This document shows positions 43,926 to 52,425 of a stretch of 64,000 bases of DNA, one piece after another. Below the pieces are notes generated by a model. That model saw only the letters and a list, made by a program, of their open reading frames with translations. It ran no database searches and had not been told where the DNA came from. How positions within the stretch are numbered: the stretch's first letter is position 1; every line of letters starts with the position of its first letter. This DNA comes from Flectobacillus longus (GTDB lineage Bacteria > Bacteroidota > Bacteroidia > Cytophagales > Spirosomataceae). Location of the stretch: positions 49,604 through 113,603 of the forward strand of contig NZ_JASHIC010000029.1 in assembly GCF_030056705.1 (NCBI RefSeq). The letters run 5' to 3'. The position numbers and the translations under genes are program-made.

Positions 43926-46595
43926 ATGGAAAACACAAATCAGACAGAAAATTTCGACGAAAACAAGAACCCGAAAAGCGAAGATGCATTACATGAGCAA
44001 GTGGCAGTGGCTGGGTTGTACGAAAACTGGTTTCTGGAATACGCATCGTATGTAATTTTGGAACGTGCCGTACCAGCCGTAGAAGATGGTCTAAAGCCAG
44101 TACAACGCCGTATCTTACATGCCCTTAACGAAATGGATGATGGTCGCTTTAACAAAGTGGCCAATGTAATAGGTCAAACTATGCAATACCACCCTCATGG
44201 GGATGCTTCTATCAACGAAGCACTGGTAAACATGGGGCAGAAAGATTTATTATTTGATTGCCAAGGTAACTGGGGTGACATCCGAACGGGTGATAGCGCA
44301 GCAGCAGCTCGTTATATAGAAGTTCGATTATCAAAATTTGCTCAGGATGTAGTCTTTAATCCTCAAACTACTGATTGGCAACTGTCATATGATGGACGAA
44401 AGAAAGAGCCAATTACGCTGCCTGTCAAGTTTCCATTGTTACTGGCACAAGGAGTAGAAGGGATTGCTGTAGGTTTGGCTACCAAAATCATGCCTCACAA
44501 TTTTGTGGAGCTTATTGAAGCCTCTATTGATATTCTCAAAAATAAGAATGTTGAAATTTTTCCAGACTTTTTAACAGGCGGTTTAATCGATGTTTCTAAT
44601 TACAATGATGGTATGCGTGGAGGCAAAATCCGCGTTCGTGCCAAAATCGAAGAATTAGACAAGAAAACACTCATTATTAAAGAAATACCATTTGCTACAA
44701 CTACTACCAGTTTGATTGAATCCATTATCAAAGCAAACGATGCTGGAAAAATCAAAATCAAAAAAGTAATAGACAATACCGCAAAAGATGTAGAAATTCA
44801 AGTTCAGCTAGCTCCTGGTACATCTCCCGATGTAACCATCGATGCACTTTATGCCTTTACTGACTGTGAGGTTTCTATTTCGCCCAATGCTTGTGTAATC
44901 ATTGCTGACAAACCGCATTTTGTAGGAGTTAGCGAAGTATTAAAAGTTTGCACCCGTCAAACCTTAGAGTTATTAGAACAAGAACTCGAAATTCGTAAAG
45001 GAGAGTTATTGGAAAAATTGCTCTTTAGTTCACTCGAAAAAATCTTTATCCAAAATAAAATCTATCGTGACATCGAAAACTGCGAAACCTTCGAGGAGGT
45101 AGTAGCTACGGTAGATAAAGGATTAGAGCCTTATAAGTCTCAATTCTATCGCGAAATTGTAGAGGAAGACTTGCTGCGTCTATTAGAAATTCGTATTAAG
45201 CGTATTTCTAAATTCGACTCTTTCAAAGCCGATGAGTTGATGATTAAATTGCAAGATGAACTCAACGAGGTAAATGATAACCTTGCCAATCTGGTTCGAT
45301 ATGCGATTGATTACTACAAAATGCTCCTCAAAAAATACGGTAAGGGACGTGAGCGTAAAACTGAAATTAGAAACTTCAATACCATTACCGCAGCAGTAGT
45401 TGCAGCTGCCAACCAAAAGCTCTATGTAGACCGCGAAGGAGGCTTTATTGGATACAGTCTCAAAAAAGACGAATATGTAATGGATTGTTCAGATATCGAT
45501 GATATAATCGTATTCCGTAGAGATGGCTCTTGTGTGGTAACAAAAATTCAAGATAAGGTATTTGTCGGAAAAGACATTATTTACTGCTCTGTCTTTAAAA
45601 AGAATGATGACCGCAAAGTTTACAACTTGGTGTATTTTGATGCCAAATCAGGAACAAGTTATATCAAACGCTTTAAGATCACTGCTGTAACTCGTGATAG
45701 AGTATATGATTTAACGGCAGGAAATCCGAAGTCAAAAGTACTTTATTTTACTGCCAACGATAATGGTGAGGCAGAGGTAATTCAAGTAAATCTAACGGCT
45801 TCTTGTACAGCCCGTGTCAAACAATTTGAATACGATTTCAAAGATTTACTCATTAAGGGTCGTGATTCGATGGGTAATGTTTTGACAAAATATCCAGTAA
45901 GAAAAATCATTCAAAAATCTGCTGGGGTTTCTACCTTAGGTGGCTTGGATATTTGGTATGACCCAACCATTGGTCGTCTAAATCGTGATGAGCATGGCAA
46001 ATATCTTGGTAATTTTGAGGCCAAAGACCATATCTTGGTAATCTATAATGACGGTCAATATGAGTTAACCAACTTCGAATTAACTAACCGTTACGAACCA
46101 AAAGATATTGCTGTCTTAATCAAGTTTGTACCAGAGAGTATCATTTCTGCGGTGTATTATGATGGCGGTAGCAAATTGTATTATGTCAAACGTTTCAGAA
46201 TAGAAACGACAACGGTAGATAAGAAATTTTTATTTATTTCGGACGAAAAAGGTTCAAAACTACATTTTGCCTCAGTCGACGTTTATCCACGTATCGAGCT
46301 TGCTTTCAAAAAGGATGAAAAAGGTGCATCCCTTGAGCACGAAGAAATTGCTTTAGATGAAGTAGCAGAAATTAGAGGTTGGAAAGCTTTAGGTAGTAAA
46401 CTTAGTACACATAAAGTACAGGGGATAAAAGCATTGGAGCCCAAAATCGTAGAAATTCTTTTGCCAGAGAGTTCAGAAGATGAAGTCAGTACTGAAACTA
46501 ATGAAGCTATTGCTACAAAATTAGTTGAGCCAGAGGAAATAGAATTCCCTGAAAACTCTGACTCAGGAACTGGAGAACAATTAGGATTATTCTAA
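43926..46595 (+). CDS. parC: DNA topoisomerase IV / gyrase subunit A (ParC-type)
   Basis: This 889-residue type IIA topoisomerase A subunit cuts and rejoins DNA, with Tyr130 (SAAAARYIEVRLSKF) as the catalytic tyrosine. Residues ~27-470 are the breakage-reunion core: YVILERAVPAVEDGLKPVQRR, then MQYHPHGDASINEALV as the quinolone region. The C-terminal half is the beta-pinwheel, shown by repeated blade motifs (FIGYSLKKDEYV, GRDSMGNVLTKYPVRK), without a clear gyrase GQRGGKG box, which favours topoisomerase IV. The partner B subunit is not in this window. The acidic tail (ESSEDEVSTETNEA) is non-conserved. An EELEEQ-like coiled region occurs at ~355-470. Confidence 0.9.
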   Translation: MENTNQTENFDENKNPKSEDALHEQVAVAGLYENWFLEYASYVILERAVPAVEDGLKPVQRRILHALNEMDDGRFNKVANVIGQTMQYHPHGDASINEALVNMGQKDLLFDCQGNWGDIRTGDSAAAARYIEVRLSKFAQDVVFNPQTTDWQLSYDGRKKEPITLPVKFPLLLAQGVEGIAVGLATKIMPHNFVELIEASIDILKNKNVEIFPDFLTGGLIDVSNYNDGMRGGKIRVRAKIEELDKKTLIIKEIPFATTTTSLIESIIKANDAGKIKIKKVIDNTAKDVEIQVQLAPGTSPDVTIDALYAFTDCEVSISPNACVIIADKPHFVGVSEVLKVCTRQTLELLEQELEIRKGELLEKLLFSSLEKIFIQNKIYRDIENCETFEEVVATVDKGLEPYKSQFYREIVEEDLLRLLEIRIKRISKFDSFKADELMIKLQDELNEVNDNLANLVRYAIDYYKMLLKKYGKGRERKTEIRNFNTITAAVVAAANQKLYVDREGGFIGYSLKKDEYVMDCSDIDDIIVFRRDGSCVVTKIQDKVFVGKDIIYCSVFKKNDDRKVYNLVYFDAKSGTSYIKRFKITAVTRDRVYDLTAGNPKSKVLYFTANDNGEAEVIQVNLTASCTARVKQFEYDFKDLLIKGRDSMGNVLTKYPVRKIIQKSAGVSTLGGLDIWYDPTIGRLNRDEHGKYLGNFEAKDHILVIYNDGQYELTNFELTNRYEPKDIAVLIKFVPESIISAVYYDGGSKLYYVKRFRIETTTVDKKFLFISDEKGSKLHFASVDVYPRIELAFKKDEKGASLEHEEIALDEVAEIRGWKALGSKLSTHKVQGIKALEPKIVEILLPESSEDEVSTETNEAIATKLVEPEEIEFPENSDSGTGEQLGLF

Positions 46596-46612
46596 TTTTT
46601 ATCATATTAATT

Positions 46613-46673
46613 AAAAGTCTGATAATTCATATCTGTACCCTACAGTACGGTGAGGTTATCAGACTTTTTTTTT
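46613..46673 (+). terminator. Terminator downstream of parC
   Basis: AAAAGTCTGATAA (46613-46625) and TTATCAGACTTTT (46656-46668) form a 13-bp perfect stem followed by a run of T. The loop holds a smaller GTAC..GTAC palindrome. It lies 18 nt past the stop codon. Confidence 0.88.
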
Positions 46674-46891
46674 ATATATTAGGGAAATACTTTTAATATT
46701 AATTAAATATTAAGACCTAAACTTAAACTTTTCTAATAAAAAATTTAACAATTTCACCAACATATCCTGCCGATTTTAGCGTTATCTCTATAAATGGCAT
46801 ATTAAAAAAATCGGATAGATGACTTGTAAATGGATTTTGAATAATGTTTTGGAAAAGTTAAGAGAAATAAGCAACGTTGTACCAAAGCTAT

Positions 46892-47551
46892 ATGAAAAGT
46901 ACCCTTGAAATAGCGATTCGAGAACCACTTAATTTTACCCGATTTATCAAGCGGGTGATTAAGGGGCTTATTGCATTGGGATTCATGGGAATTATTTTGG
47001 TTTTGATGAGTAATATCTGGATTGTTTTTTCTACTGAAAATTATAACTATTATAATATCGACAATCTTCCTTCAAATGATTTTGCACTTGTTTTGGGAAC
47101 AAGCAAAAATGTTACGAGAAGCAAAGAAAATTTATTCTTTCGTTACCGTATTGAAGCCGCAGCAAGACTTTATCATGAAGGCAAAGTAAAGTACCTTATA
47201 TTGAGTGGCAATCATGATTCTATCTTTTACAACGAACCTGCTGATATGCGCCAAGCACTCCTTAAACTAGGTGTGCCTTACGATGTCATGATTTTAGATT
47301 TTGCAGGTTTCAGAACTTATGACTCTATCGTTCGTTGCAAAAAAGTTTTCAATCAGCAAAAATTTACCATTATCTCACAACCGACCCATAATGCTAGAGC
47401 CTTATTTTTAGCACAACATCTAGGAGTTGATGCCGTAGCATTTGCCGCCCAAGATGTTCCATCAGGCTACAAAACTTATCTTCGTGAGTACCTAGCTCGT
47501 CCCAAAGCAATTTTAGATGTGTACTTCCTTGAGTCTCAAAAATATAATTAA
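46892..47551 (+). CDS. SanA/YdcF-like DUF218 membrane protein
   Basis: This 219-residue inner-membrane protein has one N-terminal helix (GLIALGFMGIILVLMSNIWIVF). The DUF218 domain follows with DFALVLGTSKN, RYRIEAAARLYHEGKVKYLILSG, ADMRQALLKLGVP and TIISQPTHNARALFLAQHLG, the arrangement of the SanA/vancomycin-sensitivity protein. SanA-type proteins affect envelope permeability; the biochemical activity is unresolved. I use the ATG at 46892; a TTG five codons upstream is less likely. The gene is monocistronic. Confidence 0.87.
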   Translation: MKSTLEIAIREPLNFTRFIKRVIKGLIALGFMGIILVLMSNIWIVFSTENYNYYNIDNLPSNDFALVLGTSKNVTRSKENLFFRYRIEAAARLYHEGKVKYLILSGNHDSIFYNEPADMRQALLKLGVPYDVMILDFAGFRTYDSIVRCKKVFNQQKFTIISQPTHNARALFLAQHLGVDAVAFAAQDVPSGYKTYLREYLARPKAILDVYFLESQKYN

Positions 47552-47704
47552 ATAAATACTTTGCACTCATTGATTATTTGTAGAGATTAAAAACTTTTAA
47601 AACTATTTATCCTATAGGATAAGATACAAACCAAGCAATTCATTATAGACTCTTACGGAAAGTTGATTATATTTACAAAAATTGAACAAAGCCCTCATTT
47701 AACC

Positions 47705-48937
47705 ATGACGCAAAAAAGAAGAAACTTTTTGAAAAAACTCATTGGAACAAGTGCAATTAGTGTACTTGGTACTGAAATAGTTTTTGCCAATAATATGCCA
47801 GAAGGCTACTCTCCTATCATTCTGAATTCGCTGGATGATAATGCGCTTGAAATGCTCAAAAAAAATAAAGAAATGACCATTTTGAGCGACCGCCCTTGGA
47901 ATGTAGAAGCTCCAGCGCATCTTCTTGATGATGAGATAACTCCTCTCGACAAAATGTTTGTGAGAAATAATGGAAATCCTCCTGAAAATATAGACATCAA
48001 AACGTGGACACTCACCATTGAAGGCGAATCAGCTAAAACAAAAAAGACATTTACATTAGAACAACTCAAGAAGCAATTTAAACAATATACTTATCAAATT
48101 CAGTTAGAATGTGGAGGTAATGGTCGAAGTGGTTTTGTACCTCAAGCTTCTGGTAATCAATGGTCTGAAGGTGCAATTAATTGCGCTGAATGGACAGGTG
48201 TACGCCTAAAAGACGTACTAAATTCAGTTGGAATCAAAGATGATGCCGTCTATATTGGTTATTTTGGCAAAGATACTCACTTGAGTGGCGACCCTAAAAA
48301 AGTTACGATTTCTCGTGGTGTACCAATAAAAAAAGCATTGGAGGATGAAAGCTTATTAGCATGGGCTGTCAACGGACAAGAAATTCCATTGATGCACGGG
48401 TATCCATTAAGATTGATTCTTGGAGGATGGCCAGCTTCTGTTTCAGGAAAATGGCTAGAAAAAATTGTAGTACGTAATAAAGTACATGATGGTGAAAAAA
48501 TGGACGGGACGCATTACCGTGTGCCTTTATACCCGATTGAACCAGGCGGAAAAGCACCAGATAGCGATTACAGAATCATAGAATCAATGCCTGTAAAATC
48601 AGTTATTACCTATCCCAAAACTGGCGCTATGATTGATGATGGCAAAACAATCAGTTTGAGAGGACATGCTTGGGCAGGCGATTTGGAGGTGAGTCAAATG
48701 GAAATTTCAATTGATTTTGGCGCTACTTGGCAAAAGGCTAGCCTACAAAAAGCTAAAAACAGATTGGCTTGGCAACATTGGTCAACAGAGGTAAAATTTC
48801 CAAGAAAAGGCTATTATGAAGTTTGGGCAAAAGCTACCGATGCCAAGGGTATCTCTCAGCCAATGGTCATTCCTGCATGGAATCCAGCAGGATATCTCAA
48901 TAATTCGTGTCATAGAATCGCAATAAAAGTGGTTTAA
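47705..48937 (+). CDS. Sulfite oxidase-type molybdopterin oxidoreductase, Tat-exported
   Basis: This 410-residue periplasmic molybdoenzyme starts MTQKRRNFLKKLIGTSAIS, a twin-arginine signal; the longer frame from TTG at 47663 is unlikely. The molybdopterin domain has the Mo-ligating Cys136 in QIQLECGGNGRSGF, EWTGVRLKDVL and LMHGYPLRLILGGWPASVSG. A C-terminal dimerisation domain follows (ISLRGHAWAGDLEVSQMEIS). The predicted reaction is oxidation of sulfite to sulfate, or of a related sulfur oxoanion, with electrons passed to cytochrome c. The gene 15 nt downstream encodes a single-haem cytochrome, as in SorAB/SorTU systems, which supports that role. Confidence 0.9.
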   Translation: MTQKRRNFLKKLIGTSAISVLGTEIVFANNMPEGYSPIILNSLDDNALEMLKKNKEMTILSDRPWNVEAPAHLLDDEITPLDKMFVRNNGNPPENIDIKTWTLTIEGESAKTKKTFTLEQLKKQFKQYTYQIQLECGGNGRSGFVPQASGNQWSEGAINCAEWTGVRLKDVLNSVGIKDDAVYIGYFGKDTHLSGDPKKVTISRGVPIKKALEDESLLAWAVNGQEIPLMHGYPLRLILGGWPASVSGKWLEKIVVRNKVHDGEKMDGTHYRVPLYPIEPGGKAPDSDYRIIESMPVKSVITYPKTGAMIDDGKTISLRGHAWAGDLEVSQMEISIDFGATWQKASLQKAKNRLAWQHWSTEVKFPRKGYYEVWAKATDAKGISQPMVIPAWNPAGYLNNSCHRIAIKVV

Positions 48938-48952
48938 CCCAACTGTTATCTT

Positions 48953-49345
48953 ATGAAAAAAATCATGATATTGGCAACAATGCTTTCTATGGCCTACTTG
49001 GCTTCATTGGGAAAAATTACGCCACAAAAATACAGTTCAAAAGCTATTTACGTAGATTCGACCAAAGGATTAGACCCTGAAACAGGATTGGTTATTGCCA
49101 AAGAATTAGACATGGTCAAAGCCCAATGTACAGGTTGTCATTCGAGTAAAATGATTTTACAATTCAGAGCTTCTCGAGAAGGCTGGTTAGAAAGAATTCG
49201 TTGGATGCAAAGAACACAAAAACTTTGGGATTTGGGAGAGGCCGAGCCAATAGTCCTTGATTATTTGAGCAAATATTATGGTCCTGTCAAGCATGCACAG
49301 CGCCGTCAGCCCCTTTCAAATATACAATGGTATAAATTGAATTAA
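48953..49345 (+). CDS. Single-haem c-type cytochrome subunit (SorB-like)
   Basis: This 130-residue exported protein has an N-terminal hydrophobic signal (IMILATMLSMAYLASLG). One haem-binding CTGCH motif (Cys59, Cys62, His63) is followed by HSSKMILQFRASREGWLERIRWMQRTQKLW, where a Met can be the second axial ligand. It is predicted to receive electrons from the sulfite-oxidase-type enzyme encoded 15 nt upstream in the same operon and pass them to the respiratory chain. Similarity to SorB/SorU-type cytochromes is by size, motif and context, not a traced alignment. Confidence 0.83.
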   Translation: MKKIMILATMLSMAYLASLGKITPQKYSSKAIYVDSTKGLDPETGLVIAKELDMVKAQCTGCHSSKMILQFRASREGWLERIRWMQRTQKLWDLGEAEPIVLDYLSKYYGPVKHAQRRQPLSNIQWYKLN

Positions 49346-49370
49346 AAGATTTAGCTAGTATCCAACTTCG

Positions 49371-49425
49371 AAAGGCGATATAATTAGCTATATGTGACGG
49401 CATATATCTAACTATATCGCCTTTT
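49371..49425 (+). terminator. Terminator of the sulfite oxidase operon
   Basis: AAAGGCGATATA (49371-49382) and TATATCGCCTTT (49413-49424) form a perfect 12-bp stem, with extra pairing inside (TAGCTATATG/CATATATCTA), ending in TTTT. Confidence 0.8.
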
Positions 49426-49554
49426 GGTCGAATATTTCAACAAGACTTAGAACAATTGTAGGCAAATTTCTATTATTAAGAAAGAATTGGCGAATGTTCA
49501 TTTATGAATCATACACCAGTTCATTAATCATTCATCCAAAACTCATCGTAGAAA

Positions 49555-50421
49555 ATGAACAAACTTTGGCTATCTCTCAATCTCCTTGTTGTTAGTATAA
49601 TGGGATACTTTGTTGCAAAACCTATCGAACAACCTGAAAATCAAATTACAGTTTGTCATGCACCAGTGTCGGGTGATATGGCTCAATTTGCCAACGACCC
49701 AAATTTTATTGCTTTACACCCAGCACCAGAAGCCATCAAATTTGTAGCAGAAGGTGAATCTATTACTTACCCAACAGCCGACGGTAACACTGCTAGTGCA
49801 TATATTGTCAAAGCCAAAAAGAAATCTGACAAATGGCTATTTGTGTACCAAGAATGGTGGGGACTCAATGACCATATCAGACATCAAGCAGATGTTTTTT
49901 ACAACGATCTTGGGGGAAAAGTAAATGTTATTGCCTTGGATATGTATGATGGAAAATCGACGACTAACCCACAAGAAGCAGGAAAGTTAATGCAAGGCGT
50001 AGTTGAGTCGAGACTTGAAAACATTGTAAAAGGTGCAATTACCTATGCAGGACCAAAAGCTCAAATTGCCAATGTAGGCTGGTGTTTTGGCGGAAGTTGG
50101 TCACTAAAATCAGCCTTATTAGGAGGTAAACAAACCATTGGTTCAGTAATGTATTACGGAATGCCAGTAAAAGATGTTGAAAAATTAAAGACTCTTAACA
50201 GTGATGTGTTAGGCTTATTTGCCACTGAACAATATATCTCACAACAAGTTATCGAAGATTTTGCGGCAAATATGAAAACAGCGAATAAAAAGCTGACCTA
50301 CAAAATTTTCAATGCAGTTCACGGTTTCTCAAACCCAAGTAACCCAAAATATGACGAAGCTGCCAGCAAAGAGGCGTATGGCATGGCGTTGGGCTATTTG
50401 AAGGAGAAGTATAAGTTGTAA
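49555..50421 (+). CDS. Dienelactone hydrolase-family protein, exported
   Basis: This 288-residue alpha/beta-hydrolase of the DLH family has an N-terminal signal or anchor (WLSLNLLVVSIMGYFVA). The active-site elbow is VGWCFGGSWSLKSA with nucleophile Cys177. FVYQEWWGLNDHIRHQAD supplies the conserved Glu, and the catalytic His is in NAVHGFSNPS near the C-terminus. Classical DLH opens dienelactones in aromatic catabolism, but exported Bacteroidota members have unknown substrates. It is monocistronic, ending at a very strong terminator. Confidence 0.87.
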   Translation: MNKLWLSLNLLVVSIMGYFVAKPIEQPENQITVCHAPVSGDMAQFANDPNFIALHPAPEAIKFVAEGESITYPTADGNTASAYIVKAKKKSDKWLFVYQEWWGLNDHIRHQADVFYNDLGGKVNVIALDMYDGKSTTNPQEAGKLMQGVVESRLENIVKGAITYAGPKAQIANVGWCFGGSWSLKSALLGGKQTIGSVMYYGMPVKDVEKLKTLNSDVLGLFATEQYISQQVIEDFAANMKTANKKLTYKIFNAVHGFSNPSNPKYDEAASKEAYGMALGYLKEKYKL

Positions 50422-50430
50422 AAAATTTGT

Positions 50431-50485
50431 TTTAGTATAAAAAAGGCCTCAATGTTGATAACATTGAGGCCTTTTTTATACTAAA
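50431..50485. terminator. Very strong bidirectional terminator (26-bp perfect stem)
   Basis: A perfect inverted repeat spans 50431-50456 and 50460-50485 around a 3-nt GAT loop, with central GGCCTCAATGTT/AACATTGAGGCC. A- and T-tracts are built into both arms, so it works in both directions. It separates convergent genes. Confidence 0.92.
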
Positions 50486-50493
50486 ATCGTCGG

Positions 50494-52425
50494 TTAATAA
50501 TCCGCCAATTTACTCTTCCAAATTATACCATTTTTACTCTCAAATTTGTCGATATATCCTCTTTCGTAAAGATCGTCCAAGGTTTTTTCGGTGTCTTCTA
50601 CCGATTTTTCACTCAGGAATGAAAACTCTTTGTTGGTCATGGTCGAAAAACAACTGAACAAGAAAACAGGATCTGTATTCAAGCTTCTTTTTTGTGCATT
50701 TGGAATCAATTGATGAATGATGTCTTCAAAATATTCATATTCTTGATACCCTTTCGCAATAATCGTTTTATTGTCTTGATTCGTAAAAATTAGTGTCGGA
50801 AACACACCAACTTCCATATTTTGCGCCAAAATCAAATCATTCCGAAATGCTTCTTGTGCCTTTGTTTCGTAATCTTTGATAAATTTGGCCGAATCTAGCC
50901 CTACTTCGAAAGCTGCGTTTTCCAAATAATTGAGATCTACAATATTCTTTTTTTCTAAGAATAACATTTCTTTGATTCTTCTTAAAAACAAAATTGCCAA
51001 GTCTCCATCTTGCATTTGAGCTGCCTTGAATGCTATTGAAGGTGGATAAGAAGAAGGCAAAGGATCTTCCAACCAAATATCTCCGTCTAAAGGTATTCCA
51101 TGAATCATACAAACTTCTTCCCAGTGCGATGCAACATCAGATGGCTGGGTAATTGGTCCACGTTGATAATCTGTCCATGAAGGCAAAAGTCCTCCCATAC
51201 GATAGTCGATATCAAAATATTCGCCATACTCCAATTTTAACCTACGCAACATTGGTTGAACCACCCAACATGTTGAACAAATGGGATCGGTAAAATATTG
51301 CACCTTCAATGGTTTATCCCCTTTATCATCTGACTCTTTTTTAGAAATCAGTGGTACGACCATTTTATCTCCGTCTATTTTTTCTGGGTGCATAAAGAGC
51401 TCTTTTAACTCTCTTCCCAAATAGATATGTTTGGAAATCTCATCTTTGCGAGAGGCATAGTATTGTTCAAATGCCAATTCTGAATTTCCAATTTTTAACA
51501 ACACATCGGTCAATGCTTTTGCATCGAGAATGGCATTGGTTGTTCCTGCACTGGTAAATGGTAAGGCCAAATGAGCTGCGTCGCCAATCAATACGATGTT
51601 TCCTTGATGAAATTTAGGCAATAACCCAAAATCTCTGGTATTCCAAATATAGCTCGTTGAATAATCATTTGTAGCCAGCAATTCATTGACAATTGGCGGA
51701 AAATCGCTTAATTGAAAATCGCAAAAGGCCTTAAGTTGCTCAGGAGTAGACTTGTCACAACAGTCTGCCTCTAGCGAATTGTATTGCATAAACCAAACAA
51801 AATCTGAAGCAGATACAGGAATCATACCAAAACTAATTCCTCTGGTATCGCTCTGAAATTTGGTAAATACATTGGGCAATTTAGAAGCAAGTGCTTCATT
51901 TTTACACAAACCTACCACTTCTTTTACTTCTACTTTAGTAAATTCTACTGAACCAAACACGGCTTCTCTAACAGCAGAGTTACTACCGTCTGCCCCGATA
52001 AAAATATCACCATATTCGATTTCTCCGTTGCTAAACTGAGCGGCAATGGCTTTCCCATTTTCATAAATAAAATGGGAAAAAATACGTCCTGTCTTGATGA
52101 GCCCTTCGGGAACAAGACGATTCAAAAATGCAATTAAGTCTTTTCTCCTAATACAACGCCAAAGATTTAGCTTTTGGCGTTTTACAGGTTCTCCGTTACT
52201 TTTATTAAAATTAAACTCTCCGATTTCGATGCCTGGCAACGGAACATTCTTGCCTTCACTCAATTCCTCAAGGATAGACCATCCGTCTAGATGCATTAAA
52301 AAAGCATGACCTCTGGTATGAAATTCGGTCATTTTTTCATTGATAACTACTTCAATATTTTGTTTGTTTAGCAACAAGCCAAGTGACAATCCTGCCACTC
52401 CACCACCAATTATTACAACTTTCAT
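50494..52425 (-). CDS. Fusion: FAD-dependent monooxygenase + DsbA/SpxH-like thioredoxin domain
   Basis: This 643-residue protein joins two enzymes. Residues 1-~345 are a PHBH-type flavin monooxygenase: VVIIGGGVAGLSLGLLL binds the FAD ADP moiety, GADGSNSAVREAVFG is the DG motif, and IVLIGDAAHLALPFTSAG is the GD motif. Residues ~373-590 are a DsbA-fold domain of the SpxH/YjbH kind, with VQYFTDPICSTCWVVQPML and redox Cys383/Cys386. It has the long helical insert and a cis-Pro region (GVFPTLIFTN). The last ~50 residues resemble the small C-terminal helical domain of the same proteins. There is no signal peptide. It overlaps the aminotransferase stop by ATGA, implying translational coupling. The substrate is unknown. 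Confidence 0.85.
   Translation of the reverse strand: MKVVIIGGGVAGLSLGLLLNKQNIEVVINEKMTEFHTRGHAFLMHLDGWSILEELSEGKNVPLPGIEIGEFNFNKSNGEPVKRQKLNLWRCIRRKDLIAFLNRLVPEGLIKTGRIFSHFIYENGKAIAAQFSNGEIEYGDIFIGADGSNSAVREAVFGSVEFTKVEVKEVVGLCKNEALASKLPNVFTKFQSDTRGISFGMIPVSASDFVWFMQYNSLEADCCDKSTPEQLKAFCDFQLSDFPPIVNELLATNDYSTSYIWNTRDFGLLPKFHQGNIVLIGDAAHLALPFTSAGTTNAILDAKALTDVLLKIGNSELAFEQYYASRKDEISKHIYLGRELKELFMHPEKIDGDKMVVPLISKKESDDKGDKPLKVQYFTDPICSTCWVVQPMLRRLKLEYGEYFDIDYRMGGLLPSWTDYQRGPITQPSDVASHWEEVCMIHGIPLDGDIWLEDPLPSSYPPSIAFKAAQMQDGDLAILFLRRIKEMLFLEKKNIVDLNYLENAAFEVGLDSAKFIKDYETKAQEAFRNDLILAQNMEVGVFPTLIFTNQDNKTIIAKGYQEYEYFEDIIHQLIPNAQKRSLNTDPVFLFSCFSTMTNKEFSFLSEKSVEDTEKTLDDLYERGYIDKFESKNGIIWKSKLADY

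Noticed and set aside
47663..47704. TTG-initiated extension of the sulfite oxidase-type gene
   Set aside because: It would bury the twin-arginine signal, whereas the ATG at 47705 places it at the N-terminus.
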